A program made the position numbers and the translations under genes. DNA of 64,000 nt, from positions 3,876,001 through 3,940,000 of the forward strand of contig JAXDDX010000002.1 in assembly GCA_034670405.1 (NCBI GenBank). The letters run 5' to 3'. The notes below the pieces were generated by a model, which saw only the letters and a list, made by a program, of their open reading frames with translations, was not told the DNA's origin and made no database searches. The stretch is from Hoplostethus atlanticus. Its lineage: Eukaryota > Chordata > Actinopteri > Trachichthyiformes > Trachichthyidae. Below, piece after piece: positions 1 through 12,248 of this stretch. Positions within the stretch are counted from its first letter, which is position 1; each line of letters opens with the position of its first letter.

Positions 1-1343
1 CCTCATTATACCAGCGAGGGTTCAGCAGGACCCACGCAGCCCCAGACCAGCAGCAAGATAAACACATGATGAAACGGTCCATGTCACTTTTAGAGTGAGG
101 GGCAAAAGTTTGAGCGAATTCCTTTCGGCAGATGGAGCGAGGGAGAGCGCTTAGATAAACAAAGCCAGAGTGGTGGTGGGAGATAGATGGTTAGAACTGT
201 GGACCCTATGGAAAAAACATTGCTTCTATCCTCTTTTACTTTTCCCTGATTGTGATTTCCATTTCAACTTGGGGTTGGGGGAGCCAGCAGCAGAAACTCT
301 TTTTAACATCACACAAGACGTAATTACAGACTGCACCACTGCCAGTCTGCCTCAGTTTCTCCTAAATACTCACACCCCAAATTAGGGGTTACCTCTTTCT
401 AGTTAAACCTACTATTTAAGACTAGAACGTCACCGGCAAACATAGGGGAAGGGAAAGGGAGTTTGGAGAGGGAAGACCTAGTTTAACGGCTTTGTTTCAG
501 AATGACAGAGAAGGCCTTTGTTAAAGATGGTTGCTGGCAGGCCTTGCATAAAGCCAGGTGTGGAAACTGGGACAAAAACAAAAGTTGGAAAAGACACACA
601 TGGCTAGATAGAGCAGGGAGTGTGTTTATGTTCTCTCCGCAGACTATATGACAGCTGAAAATCTGCTAAGGATATTTCCAAAAGGCAGTGAGTTAAAGAA
701 AAACACCAACGCTAGCCTATGACCTCACTGGTTTGGACCGCGGCTCCTCAGTCGCGGATGACAGAGCGCTCACTCCTCGAGCCTTTCCCCAGCTCGCCCT
801 GCTCAGATAAACCACCGTCTTCCCTGATTTGTTTGTCGTTTTGTTTTAAGCTACCCGTCCTCATAGCGGAGTATCCCGATCAGATCCATGATGTCTGATT
901 AGTCTCGCGGAGTCCCCTGACCGGCCGAAGACCAGGGGCCAGCTGATCAACACTAAGTCTGCCTGTTGTGCTGTGCTGAGAACCAGGGCCTCTCCAGAGT
1001 ATTAGCAGATGAAAGGGAGGCCGCGCACCGCTCCTTTACTGATAAAAACAGGATCCAATTACTGTACTGCCTCTTGATTTATAGAGAACACTCCTACTGA
1101 GATCTCTGTCTTGTGTCTCTCTCTGCTCCTTCATCACACAGAGAGGCCACTCAGCACCACGGGGGAGAGGGTAGGAGCTCGAGTGTTGTGGTAGGCCCAC
1201 CGCTACAGCTAGCATTATTAGCAGTATTAGCAGTAGTACTTTTCAAATGGCATTCTCTACAGTAGGTGATGAATATGCTGCCTCCTGACAAGAGAGGAAA
1301 CAAACAAGTTGGCTCTGGCAAGGTTACCCTCCCACTCCCACTC

Positions 1344-1372
1344 CACACACACACACACACACACACACACAC
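1344..1372. repeat. (CA)n microsatellite
   Basis: Uninterrupted CA array. Confidence 0.95.
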
Positions 1373-2198
1373 CAGTCAATAGAGTACATTAGAGCAGTAT
1401 CACTTTCCAAGATCATACAAAATCAAAACCACATTCCATAACATGTCAAAGTCATGTGGTCCATCAGTCCTTATTATTATTACTTCAAACATTTCACTAA
1501 CTATATCATTTCAATGAGGTTTCTGGAACATAGTGAATAACAACTGCAACATACTGCTAATTACTGTACTTTCAATTAGATATTAGATATATTGCTTCAT
1601 CAGGGTGAGGGTGTCCCCACCCCATCAAAGTCTCTCTCCTCTAGTGCTCCTAACGCTGAGGTAGTAGAGTGTCGACTGGAAATCCACTCAGGAACAACAT
1701 CCTGTTCCCGGCCTCTAGGAAGTGACCTCAGCTCCAGAAAGGCCAGATAATAAGTCCCCATCAGAAACAAAAACACCAGGCTAGCCGTAATGAGCTATCC
1801 GCCAGGCTCCAGTGTGTTCTGAGGGAGACCAGGTGGTGTGACACACATATGACTCTGATTAGGGGGCCTTCGGGGAGGGGAGGGGGGGTAGGGCCAACAG
1901 GGACGTCCTGCATGATGCAACCATTAGTGGTGTGCAATGACCTCCTTGTGGCCCTGGGACAAGACACAACATCTCCAACACTCACATGAGTGGTCTATTT
2001 CCACTTCTGTTGAATGGGTGGGGAAGGGGGGGGGTCGTTGCCCTCATAGGTGCAACATGTGAACAGAATCCAGCTACTGGCCTCTACTGTCTGTGGCAAA
2101 GCCAAGGGACACAGTGAGTTACGGCAGCTTGATACTATTAGGAGGCTCCATGAATATCATTAGGAGTGCAGGAGGTTCATATATGGGGGTATGGTAGT

Positions 2199-2257
<59 letters not shown>

Positions 2258-2269
2258 CACACGCACACA

Positions 2270-2309
<40 letters not shown>
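2199..2309. repeat. (GCAC)n/(CA)n compound microsatellite
   Basis: Roughly 15 GCAC tetranucleotides pass through mixed CGCACACA into a pure (CA)n tail. Alternating purine-pyrimidine throughout gives Z-DNA potential. Confidence 0.97.
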
Positions 2310-2310
<1 letters not shown>

Positions 2311-2810
2311 CCACAATACACTTAAATCAGCCATCTGGCTGGCCAATTACTGCTACAGCCAACTATGAGCAAGGTATTCAGACCCTCAAACCAGACACCA
2401 AAGACTGTGCATGTGCATGTGCCTGTCTCTCACCCCTCTCTCTCTCACCTCAACCTCATTACATGACAAAGGTGTTTGGCATCAGTGTCTGTGGTCTCAT
2501 AATCATACTTCTGCTCTGTGCATATCCTCAAATTGTGGAAGGGCGAAATGTCGAGGGGGCCTCTGGCCTCATTCTTCACCCATTAGTTTTGGCTTTGCAC
2601 ATTGTGCTGCCTTCGACTGGACTGTTTAAATGTCTCCTGATATCAGGGAACACAAACAAGCGGAGCGGCCAGCCTGGCGGGGAGGATAAGGAACGAAGGG
2701 GAAACGGGGGCCATTCTTCTCTTTGTGTGATGGGAACTGTGTTGGAACAAGCACCTGTCCCCCCCTTCAACAATGACCACAGAGGTCAGGAAGAAATGGG
2801 GAGAGCTTAC

Positions 2811-2886
<76 letters not shown>

Positions 2887-2908
2887 AGAGAGACAGAGAG
2901 AGAGAGAA
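2811..2908. repeat. (GA)n microsatellite
   Basis: A nearly pure GA array of about 70 bp, then an interrupted part to 2908. Homopurine on the plus strand. Confidence 0.97.
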
Positions 2909-3516
2909 ATTAGCAAAAGACAAAGAGAAGAAGTGGAGAGGAAAACAAACAGTGAGAGAGAAAGAGAGCAGAGAACAGAAGATGACTGGTCTGTCTAACT
3001 CATTTTCCTGCCTCTCCCCCTCCCTCCCTCAAGTTCTCCCTCCTCCCTCCTTTTCTCTTCTGCCCAAACAACTTAATCTGTGTAAATTACATTCCAAAAC
3101 CAGCATATGTTACAAAGCCCCAGACTTACTGCAACATGAACCGGATAAATATCTGCACAATATCTGCATAACTTGCCTTGCTAACAAGGTGAGCGAGCCG
3201 CTACTGAAGGCTACCCCACTGGCCTTTCTCCCTCTGCCCCCCTCCTCCCCCATCACCTTCATTTGTTCTCTTAACCCACTTCACACCCATTTTTTTACTA
3301 GACAAAGAGCGGCAGCATCTCTGCGTCCTTCAACCTCCTCCTTCAGATGTCCTCTAAACAGCCGATACAGAGGAATGCTGGGCACAGCACAATCCCATAC
3401 CTACAACCGGATAAGAGACTGGCAAAGAAACTTCATAACCTCCATCCCAAGCTCGCTGTGACTTTCAAAACCACCACGCGTCGTCCCCCAAACCTGTACA
3501 TGGGTGTGTCTCTTAC

Positions 3517-3647
3517 CTCCCTGTCCTTGAGCTTCATGGCCAGGACCAGCTGGTTGCGATGGTTGGTCAACGCCTCGCGGTAGTTGCCCTTGGAGAAGAA
3601 TGCCGAGCCCAGATTCCCATGAGCGCGGCATTCCCCTGTTTGGTCAC
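3517..3647 (-). CDS. ttc28: ttc28 coding exon (TPR unit), third of the three in this window
   Basis: This 131-bp exon encodes 43 full codons after completing a split glycine codon. The peptide contains TGECRAHGNLGSAFF and SKGNYREALTNHRNQLVLAM, a textbook TPR helix pair with the G-Y-A spacing, and I recognise it as TTC28. The acceptor reads ...cctacccag before GTGACCAAAC, and the donor is GGGAG followed by gtaaga, so both ends are clear. It starts in the phase left by the exon at 4898-4626 and ends in phase 0. TTC28 is a very large TPR-repeat protein with a C-terminal CHAT-type domain, reported at the mitotic spindle midzone and midbody and as an Aurora B partner. That role is family knowledge, not visible here. 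The remaining exons should lie below position 1. Confidence 0.93.
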
Positions 3648-4625
3648 CTGGGTAGGACGCCGCAAGAGAGAGGAGAAGAGAAATTAAAAGCGCCAACAAA
3701 GAACATTTGCAACAGACCCTACATGAATAGAAAACCCCCTGGTGCTTGTTTATTTTGAATCAAAGCACCGCGCTACTGTTGTGATGTACAGGATCTTTAC
3801 CGCTGACGTGCCAGTACACCCTTAAAAGGGAACCTGGTCGTTCTACGTTCTCCACAGCAGAGCAGTTTAACTGACAGCAGGTAGTGTTGATCTCAAAGCT
3901 CCAAGGGGGTGAGAGGGGAAGGCCTTATTATTTCTGTCTGACGGAGAGGCCCCACAGACAGGGCCAGAGTAAAGCGTAAGCCACGGCTCCTTATCTCCAG
4001 CTGCTCTGCCCAGTCATGTGTCAAACTGTGTGGGGGCCCGGAGAGTGGAGCCAGTCTGTACTACCTTAGTCTCTCTCGTTTACCTTTTTTTTTTTTTTTC
4101 CCCATCTTGCTTTCTTTCCTTTCCCTCACTCTCTCCTTCTCTCTTCCTATATAAACATTCACATACTGTATACACACACAGCCTCCAGGGATGGCCGATG
4201 GGAGGAACATCGGTGGAAATTTTCTTGCAGACTATTTGCCGATTTAAATTATCTTGATCTTTGGTATTTTAAAATGGAGCCTCAAAGGAGAAGCACATGC
4301 AGGGACAAAAAATATGATGATTTCAATTTATTTAGAGACTAAACACAGCTGACATTTCCCAGTGCATTCCTCAGGGTGTGCTGATTTTGTCCCATTTGAG
4401 TGTCTTGTGCTACTGCTTCCTACTGGGAATGCCTGACTTGACTGTGAGGTCAATATACTATAATTTAAAATGTAAAATGTCCCTTCTTTGGGCCTAAAAA
4501 CATTTCAATTGAAGACATCGGGGATCGGCGATAAACGGCGGTCAATTGCGATCGGCTGACAGGAGGATGTACACTATTGCCCGACCGTATTAGCCTCTAC
4601 CTCTTCCCCCGCCCAGGCCTCTCAC
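3648..4625 (-). other. ttc28 intron between the exons at 4898-4626 and 3647-3517
   Basis: A 978-bp intron with a gtgagagg donor and a cctacccag acceptor. Nearly half of it is occupied by a probable hAT-like element (about 4155-4590). There is also a T15 run at 4085-4099 (A15 in the transcript). Confidence 0.85.
4155..4590. mobile_element. Probable degenerate non-autonomous hAT-like DNA element
   Basis: The two ends carry repeated ATCGGC/GCCGAT words (GGCCGATGGG and GCCGATTTAA on the left; GGGGATCGGCGAT and GCGATCGGCTG on the right). The reverse complement of the right end aligns loosely with the left end (CAATAGTGTACATC against CATACTGTATACAC, then CCTCC and GCCGAT). Subterminal repeats of this sort are typical of hAT MITEs in fish. 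There is no transposase frame. The left end has been blurred by a short CA run, and no clean target-site duplication is visible. Confidence 0.42.
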
Positions 4626-4898
4626 CTAAGGTCTTGGCCACCTCCAGGTCCTGCTGCATGTAGCCGGTACTCTTCTCGGTGTTGCCCAGGGACCAGTGGG
4701 CACTGCTGAGGGCTGAGTAGACGGAGCCACGTAGCTTGAGGCTGCAGGTGCCGATCTTCAGGGCGGCTTCCAGCACAACAACGGAGGCTGTGTGGTGGCT
4801 GCCTGTCAGCAGCTCCTGGCCAATCACAGACACCACCACAAAGGGACTTTTGTCCAGCTTCATCTTTTGCAGCTGCTGATAGGTGGGCTCTAGAGACT
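4626..4898 (-). CDS. ttc28: ttc28 coding exon, second of the three in this window
   Basis: This 273-bp exon completes a codon split after the exon at 9868-9721 (G plus AG gives Glu) and leaves one base at its 3' end. It encodes SLEPTYQQLQKMKLDKSPF, then a hydrophobic VVVSVIGQELL segment, then a TPR-like helix pair running from GSVYSALSSAHWSLGN to MQQDLEVAKTLG. The acceptor is ttcttgtacag before AGTCTCTAGAG. The donor is ACCTTAG followed by gtgagagg. From memory, the peptide differs from mammalian TTC28 at only a few positions (for example SAHW for SAYW and QQDLE for QQDLD), as expected for a fish orthologue. No stop or frameshift interrupts it, so it looks functional rather than a retrocopy. 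Introns on both sides confirm that it is part of the parental gene. Confidence 0.94.
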
Positions 4899-6724
4899 CT
4901 GTACAAGAAGGACACCAGTGAAAGAAAGATTAGAAACAGACTACGCCACATACCCAAATATAAAGCTGTGCTGAACTGGTGACTGACAAATCCTCAGTAT
5001 CGGAGGTTGATTGCAGTAAGCGTTTTCCATGTTTACCAACATAATCCCTCACCTCAAACCTCACTCCCCGTTTGAATTCAGACACTACTTTTCTCCAGTA
5101 ATGGCTGTGTTTTGGCTGGCTCGATAAGCACGGGCTGTAGCTTGGCTGAGTGATGGCTTTCACTGACAATTTGACAATAGCCAACATATGAGCCATTTTC
5201 AGGTCCTTCTATTCTGACTGGGGCAATTCCCAACAGCGCTGTATAAAAATGGTTTAGACGAGTGTGGGCAACCGTCTTTGACAAACCGCACAGTGAAAGT
5301 ATATTTCTGTTTTCTCTTCATGGCAGCCGATACGGCTGTTTGAGAGAGTAGAGGAGGCTGAGTGGGTTTTGAGATAGAGTTTGAAGAGTGATGGGGAGAC
5401 TACTGCAGCTAATGCACGGGGGGAGTAGCAGAGGAATGCAGAGCAGAGGAGACACACAAGGTGACCTTTGGGGAGGCTGAAAATGCACACAATGACATAA
5501 ATCAATGGTGGGCCACATGGGATTTGGGATCCACAGCCCCTCCAGATTACACAGCCCTCTGGTAGACAGCAGCATCGAACAACAGTGGGTGGAGGTTAGG
5601 GGAGAGATGTGTATGTGTCTGTATGTAGGTGCACATATTGGAGTATGCCTGTTAGTTTATCTGTGTGTGTCAGTGTGTCTGTGCATAGGAGTCTCTCTAG
5701 GGGGATGGTGAATTCTCATGGCTCCATATTTGCAAATATTTCGAGCATTGCTGCAACTAATTAGGTCGAAGCGCTTTACAGTAGATCCTGCGTGGTGTTA
5801 CCGTGCCTGTACAAAGCAGCAACGTGTGGTTGCTGAGGCATCGGTGTACATTTCATACTACATCGGTGAAGCCCAAGCACTCACACACCATGACATTAAT
5901 TTGTTTAGACAAACATTTAGGTACAAACAACAAGTACATAGTCACACGATCTGAACAAACTCATAGTTCTTGGAAACCCACACAGACGCTAATTCACACA
6001 CACGCATGCACACACCCTCTACGAGATGCATCCCCACACAAGCACTCAAAAGCATAATTGATGATGCTCTTTCAAGAGCATCACTTCTGTTCCAGCACTT
6101 GGCAGAATGTCGTGCTTGCAGAGACAGTGCGTGCATATAATATCCATTCATAGCTTGTAATTGCCTTCAGAGCGACACCGAGAGCCAAGTCATAAATCAA
6201 ACGCTGAGAGAATACTTTTTTAAAAAGGTGTCATGGCGGCTGCATTCATAAATAGGTAGTTATGACAGCATCAGAGGGTGTTGTTTCACACATGCACGCA
6301 CACACACCAAGTCAAATGCTAAGTGTTTGCTGAGCCCCGTCTTCAGATATGAATAAAGCATTGCAACGCCTATCTCACTGACACACACAGAGATAACAGA
6401 TACAGTCATTTCTCCCTCTATCTTTCTCCCCTATTGTCTTGTAACAGCGGATTATTTTGTAAAGGAGGCTTTTCCAGCCAGGCAGTGTAGCGGCAGTAGG
6501 AAAGCCAATGACCTGTGGTATTAAAAAAATAATACTTTCCTAATCTCAGTCTTAGTGTGTTGTGCAAAATATTACTCCCATACAGATTGAATGGATATAA
6601 TGAATGGCATCATTCAAAGGGAGACTCTGGACTGGCCATTCGGTTGGTACACATAAATTGGCGGACGCAGAATTTATGCTGGAGAGTTTGATCTGATGTG
6701 TTGGCATAGCAAAGGCATCATTTG

Positions 6725-6931
6725 CGGCGGCGGGTTGACCGTCCTTCAACTGCAGGACCTGGATTCAAGCTCCCGTGTTGGCAAGCATCCACCCTGCCTC
6801 AAGTGTCCTTGAGCAAGACATTGAAACCCAACCAGGTGCAGGGTGCTATACTGTAGCTGACCCCGACCTCTGACCTCCCTAGAGGAGGCACGCGAAAAGA
6901 CATTGTGCCTACCGGGATCAAAAAAGCATCA
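6725..6931 (+). mobile_element. Degenerate fish SINE
   Basis: A B-box-like GGATTCAAGCTCC (about 6760-6772) is followed by a body with GTCCTTGAGCAAGACA (6805-6820) and a tail CTACCGGGATCAAAAAAGC, resembling the GGGATCAATAAAG tail of an abundant teleost SINE. The same core occurs on the minus strand at about 56674-56689. It has no coding capacity. Confidence 0.6.
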
Positions 6932-7629
6932 CATTACTATTTAACTGAACGTTCCAGTGGAGGTTGTGCGGACGATGTTAATTTCCTGTGTTGAACATGT
7001 GCTAACCACACATGAAACCCAACTGGTTATAAAAATGCTATAATAGCCACTTTAGGTGTGCTGAATGGAGAGTACAATGATCCACCAGGAAGCATCCTCT
7101 CACCCAGTCTAAGTCAATAATTGCAACACTGTGAAACCATCTCTGCTAGGGTTCGATGTAGATGTGGGTATGTGAGGAAAACAATCCAATAATTAACTGC
7201 TAATGGACCCTTAGCACCCTCTCTGCCTGCAAGTAGCTGAGTGAGAGACAAAACCGGACCGGAGTGAAAGGAGGAAGAACATTACCCGTGTGAAAACGTA
7301 CACACTGACAGTTTTACGGGCCGGATTTCAGGCGTGTCATACAATGTTATCCATAGTTGGAGAAAGATGATTCAACACGCTGATATTAGAGGAAGAAGAG
7401 CCGCCAGGATGAGCAGAGGTGGCAGAGAGGGTGAGAGAGAGAGATATGGGGAGGGCTGTGCGATTGCTGTAGTTTCCACTTCTGTGAAAGGCCTTTGTTG
7501 TGGGGAAATACAGTACAAAGACATACCGTATGAGTCACATGAGAGCACTGGAGCTGCTTAACTCTGGAATAACAGGAAAAAAATCTTTGATCTACGAGAG
7601 TACAAAAAAAAAGGGAAGAGAACGACAGC

Positions 7630-7631
<2 letters not shown>

Positions 7632-7661
<30 letters not shown>
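7632..7661. repeat. (GA)n microsatellite
   Basis: Pure GA array of 15 units. Confidence 0.95.
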
Positions 7662-7664
<3 letters not shown>

Positions 7665-9658
7665 TTGAATTGCATATGACAGTAATAATTGGGGAATTAT
7701 ACATTGTGATACTACAATGTGTTGTGGCGTCGAAGCACGCTTTGATGAATTCGCTACACACGGTGTCCTTGAAGACATGTGCCTTGAAAATGTTCTCTCA
7801 CATTCATTATTTGTCTTCGCCTATCCTTGATTTTTTTTATGGAAGATGGATCTCTCTAGATCTTTCTGCTCTGTTCCAAAAAAATAAATAAACATAAAAG
7901 TGCTTTGGGAAGACGACAGTGTATTGAGATGTTTGTGGTGAAGATGAATGACTAAGACAAGTCAGTCACAACTAGGTACGATCATCTCTTTCATTCTTGG
8001 CAATACGGCAGCAACACCGACTTCCTATGCTGGTGGATATATTGCAGGATTGGAATAAGAGAATGAACTGTAATTACAAACGGATTAAATCTTTTCTGTG
8101 TATTTACAACGTTGTTACAAGAGCACGCCAAAACAAACAGGTGGACATCCAGTTGACTACAATCAGTAACTGTATGTAGGTTGTTCACAACGGCAAGCTG
8201 TATTCCTGGTCGAGAGTGAAGCCGTTTGTTCAAGGTGTCCAAGTTCTCCAAGAGCTTCGGCGGCACTCGACTCCAAGCGGGGTGAAAATGAAATTAGTGG
8301 GCGAGGTAATCCACCAGCTGAATCCTGGGAGGGGTGTGTTATGTGGCCGATAAGCAATGCTGGCAGGAACATAGCAGTCTTCTGGCTAGAATGAGAGAAA
8401 GTAACGCTCGCCTACCTTTCACTTATCAGAGGGGCTTTGGCTGAGTAACACTGATTATCCTCCCTGTTTGCCGGCGTAACATTGATTATCGCCCCCCCTG
8501 TGCCAGGAGCCCTTCTGAGAGGATCATTGCTCTTAATCCCTCGACCTAGCTACCTCTCCTCAACACACCTTGGATTTGGTCCTCCGCTGGAAGCCAGGCA
8601 CTACGGGAAATGTGGCGAACAATTAAGAGATTAAATGGCTCGGGCTAAAAATTGGTCTTCCCCTAATGAGAGGACCCACGCCGGTCCACAGTGCTCGGTT
8701 CTGGGCCCACACCCAAACAAGAAAAGGGTTTCTTGTTTGGGTTCCAGTAACAGGCTTATACATGCAATGTTGCTTGGATGGGCTCTTCGTTCTTTATTCT
8801 CTTTCAAAAATCACCACCACTGAATACAGGAGGGAAAAAAAACAAACAGGGATTCAAAGGAGCGCTGTATTCAATAAATGAAAGAATGATTCCTCTCTGA
8901 ACAAAGCCTTTCAGACCCCCTGATCTCATTGTACACTTCAGTCAAATTTTGATTTTAGAACAAGGCAGCATTTATTCACAGGCGCAGTTTTCAGTGCCGT
9001 CCGGAGCAGCAGATTCTGGCGATGACAAAGCGAGACCGCAGGATGACTCAGTCTATGTTTGGCAGTCGGTGCCATCCAGATCTGTAGCGTATTAAATCCT
9101 CTGCAGTGGTCAGCTGAAGTCAAATCGGTGCCAGGTTTGTTTTGAGGCACATAAGTTTGGCCCACACTGACTACTCACGGACAGCCAGGTCACTGCAGTT
9201 GGCTGATGTAACACAAATGACAATCGGCCCACGGGAGGAATACGTTTTAGTGGAAATCACTTATGAATCTACTTGGCTTTAGGAAATAGGTTTTCGCAGG
9301 GGCAGGCACAGACAATGGGCAGCATTGTTGGATGCTCATTAAGATAAAGGGCTATCTATGTGTGTGATCAGCCCCGACTGACAATCAGATATGCTGAAGC
9401 TTGCAGGCTACACAGGTCTCACGGTACTTGACACCCACAGTCAAGTCACAAAGACAGAAAGACAGACAGATGGAGAGATGCTCCGCCTGCCAAGTGGGTA
9501 GAGAAACTGACAGACAGGTAAAGTCACCCCAACACATTTATTGACTGACGGAGAAGGGGTGGGGGGGGGGGGATTATCTCGGAGACAGGCTTTCAGACAG
9601 TTGCAGGACAAAACATGCAGAGATGGTGAGGCAGATAGGCAGTGACACACAAACACAT

Positions 9659-9704
9659 GGACACACACACATAAACACAAACACACACACACACACACAC
9701 ACAC
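9659..9704. repeat. (CA)n microsatellite just past the exon donor
   Basis: It is pure at 9681-9704 and imperfect to about 9659. In the transcript it is a (UG)n array starting 16 bases after the donor of the exon at 9868-9721. Confidence 0.95.
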
Positions 9705-9720
9705 CCAGTGAGTATTGTAC

Positions 9721-9868
9721 CTCGTAACGGGGACTTCATGGCGGCCTCCACCATGCCCACCAGCAGCTGCAGGCTCTTGGGGTCTTGGGCCAGCCCCGAG
9801 GCGAAGGCGGCCAGCGCGTCGGCATGGCGACCAAGGTACTGAAGGGCGACACCCTGTCGGAAGTATGC
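9721..9868 (-). CDS. ttc28: ttc28 coding exon, first canonical exon visible in this window
   Basis: This 148-bp exon starts in phase 0 with Ala-Tyr-Phe-Arg and encodes AYFRQGVALQYLGRHADAL followed by AAFASGLAQDPKSLQLLVGM and VEAAMKSPLR. The first 34 residues form one complete TPR with the usual G/Y/A/F/P landmarks. The remainder leads to the linker continued by the exon at 4898. The acceptor is a (CT)n tract ending in ctgcag. The donor is TTACGAG followed by gtacaatac. In mammalian TTC28 this segment follows a conserved Lys-Trp-Pro-Lys, encoded by an upstream exon that I could not find in this window. The exon is unusually hemmed in by microsatellites, with (AG)21 on the acceptor side and a (CA)n array about 16 bp past the donor. 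Confidence 0.94.
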
Positions 9869-9869
9869 C

Positions 9870-9872
<3 letters not shown>

Positions 9873-9914
<42 letters not shown>
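9873..9914. repeat. (AG)21 microsatellite forming a splice-site polypyrimidine tract
   Basis: In the transcript this is (CU)21 ending in CUGCAG, directly at the acceptor of the exon at 9868. The array itself serves as the polypyrimidine tract. Confidence 0.95.
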
Positions 9915-9917
<3 letters not shown>

Positions 9918-12222
9918 TCAGGGCTCCAGTCTAGCGCCACAGCAAGGGGCTTTATGCAAACACATTACCAGACACACTCATTTCACGCCATGTGCATTTT
10001 TTCCACACGAGCAGGTTTCAGAACATGGCACCTATCTCCTTTGTATTCCCATAATACAGTGATCACTGGCTTTTTTTGTACTTGTTAATTGGATTATAAG
10101 TTTTACATAAATGCACAAGTGACACACTGGCTGGCTTGCCTTTCTCAGGAGCAACTATTGTTTTGCTATTCACTGTTTTTTGTTGTTTTTTCTGCTTGCT
10201 GTGGGAGTCAACTGCACACAAGTAGAGCATCGGGATTTTTCTTTGGCTGTGTTGGAAAAAAAAAATAAAGAAAGAGAAAAGGGAGACAGAGAGAGAGAGC
10301 TACTTACTGGAGTCAGCCTGTAGCGCCATAAAAGAATACCCATAAATACTTCAGACTCTTCATTCTCTTTCTCAGGGCGCAGTTGTAAAATAATAACACA
10401 ACTAGAGTCTGTTTCTGGCATGTTTTTACATCAGACGTGTGTAATCATGTCATGCCCTGGACATGTGGATGGCTATGCAAGTAGAAAAAGAAAAAAAGAA
10501 AAGAATTGAACTTGTCATCTACTGGTTTATTCACAGAGCGGGGGAAAGTCACATGGTTGAGAGCGTGACTCAACACCAGGGGTGACATAAACTGCATGTG
10601 ACTGCCGACATTTCTGATTGTGAGAGTCTCAAATCTTTTGGAACATTCTGCAGATTGAAAACTAAAACAGACGCTGCCTCTGGGATCCAAAACCCCCGCT
10701 CCGTACGTGTTTTTCTTCAGCCTTCAGTCTGTTTAGGCTCATCAGTGTTATCCAGGCAAGTTTGTGTCTTAGTACGTTTGTGTCCCAGGCCTGATGAGAC
10801 ACTAATCCCTGTGAGAAGCTCAACCTGGTCCAGGCCAACAGCAGCAGCAGCAGAGAGAAATGGAACCAGATACAGCTAACTATCCACTATCCAAACCACT
10901 AAATCCCCCCCAAGAGCCAGCGAATGGTCTCCCAGTCAAATCTGGACCCTATGTATGCGTTTGTGTGTGTTGGGGTGTAGTGGGGGGCAGTAGCAGTCTA
11001 GGCTGCCTTCTGGCCACTTCCTCAGTGAGTAGGCAGTCACTCCACTAGCAGCTTCCAAAAGTGACACAGGGGCTAATTTGCCATTAGCATCTAAGGCCTT
11101 TTCATTAGTCTTCCCAAGCTTCTCCGTTAGCACCGCTAGGGAGCGGGGGAAAGGGGGAGAGGATTAGGGAAAATGAGACATGACATCGAATTTATGGAGA
11201 CCAGTAATTAATTTTGCTTCCGTCTGAGGCCCCCGTAGACTACCAATCTCTGCCCTGCCGCCCCCCACTGCCCGTTTCCACCTCCCTCCGCTTGCATCAC
11301 AACTCCATTGAAACGGACGAGGACGGAGATTAGATTCAAAGCATTAACCTTTGTTCTAACACTGTTATTATAGGAAGGGGAGCGCGGGCCAGGGTAGCCG
11401 CTCAATATTAATTGCATCTCGTGGTGGTGGAGTTTTGGGCAGGACGTAGCGGAGAGGGAGGAGAGGCCCACGGACGTTCCGCCTCGGGGAACGGCAGACA
11501 TTTAAAAGCACTTCTCCCTTTGATTAGATTTACAATATGACTGCTCTCCCAGAGATTTTGCTTCCATTCTCTTCTAAGCGCTGTGCCAGGGAAGGACCAG
11601 GGAAGGGAAATAAGGCTTGCTTCAGACAAAAAAAATGGCATCTCCTTTAATCCTTTTATTTTACCCTAGCCTGCATGCAGCTAAAAGCCTATACTGTTCA
11701 GAGAGAGTATTAAAACGCTGCAAACACAAGCATGGGAATAAATGCATAAACCAAAGAGACGATGCGCTGTGAGACGATAAATCTCTCAGTGCAGCCAAAA
11801 CACATCATGTAGGCTGCACAAAGACACGCACACATAATATAACCGCAGCTTTTCCATAATCTAACAAGTCAATTCAACCAGGGTTCACCATAAAACAAAG
11901 GGCTCACTTGAATTGACATTACAGTAGCTGAATACCAACTCAGGACAAAACTGATACGACAATTCAATCAAGACTGATGTACAGTAGGACCTTAATGGTG
12001 CATAACAGGAGAAAGCAGTAGAAAGAACAGGCAACAAGTTGACTTTGCTATTGGCATGGAGCGTTCTGGGAGAGCAGAGAGCGAGCTTTTACCCCCTACA
12101 TGACATTTTCTATTCACACTTAACAGGATCGTTTCTAAAAACACAGCAGCATCTACTTAAAGCTGCTACTACAGCGATTAGCACAGCCTCTAGCTCTCAG
12201 CTCGACAGAAAGAGAGGGCGAT

Positions 12223-12248
12223 AGAGAGAGAGAGAGAGAGAGAGAGAG
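12223..12248. repeat. (GA)n microsatellite
   Basis: Pure AG array of 13 units. Confidence 0.93.

Larger units (their letters stand above)
1..3516 (-). other. ttc28 intron, 3' of the last visible exon
   Basis: Non-coding. It begins at the gtaaga donor at 3516 and runs off the window without a recognisable next exon. The next TTC28 segment, which in mammals starts Ala-Ala-Ser-Ser, is not present. It holds a (CA)n array at 1344-1372, a (GCAC)n/(CA)n compound array at 2199-2309 and a long (GA)n tract at 2811-2908. The long plus-strand open frame across 2166-3461 is a product of these arrays. Confidence 0.75.
4899..9720 (-). other. ttc28 intron between the exons at 9868-9721 and 4898-4626
   Basis: A 4.8-kb intron from the gtacaata donor to the ttgtacag acceptor. 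It contains a degenerate SINE at about 6725-6931, a (GA)n array at 7632-7661, a G12 run at 9561-9572 and a (CA)n array just after the donor. I see no coding exon in it. Confidence 0.8.

Noticed and set aside
2166-3461. Longest open frame in the window, 431 codons on the plus strand
   Set aside because: It reads through the (GCAC)n, (CA)n and (GA)n arrays (Ala-Arg-Thr-His and Arg-Glu repeats), has no domain, and is antisense to ttc28 intron. It is open because of the microsatellites.
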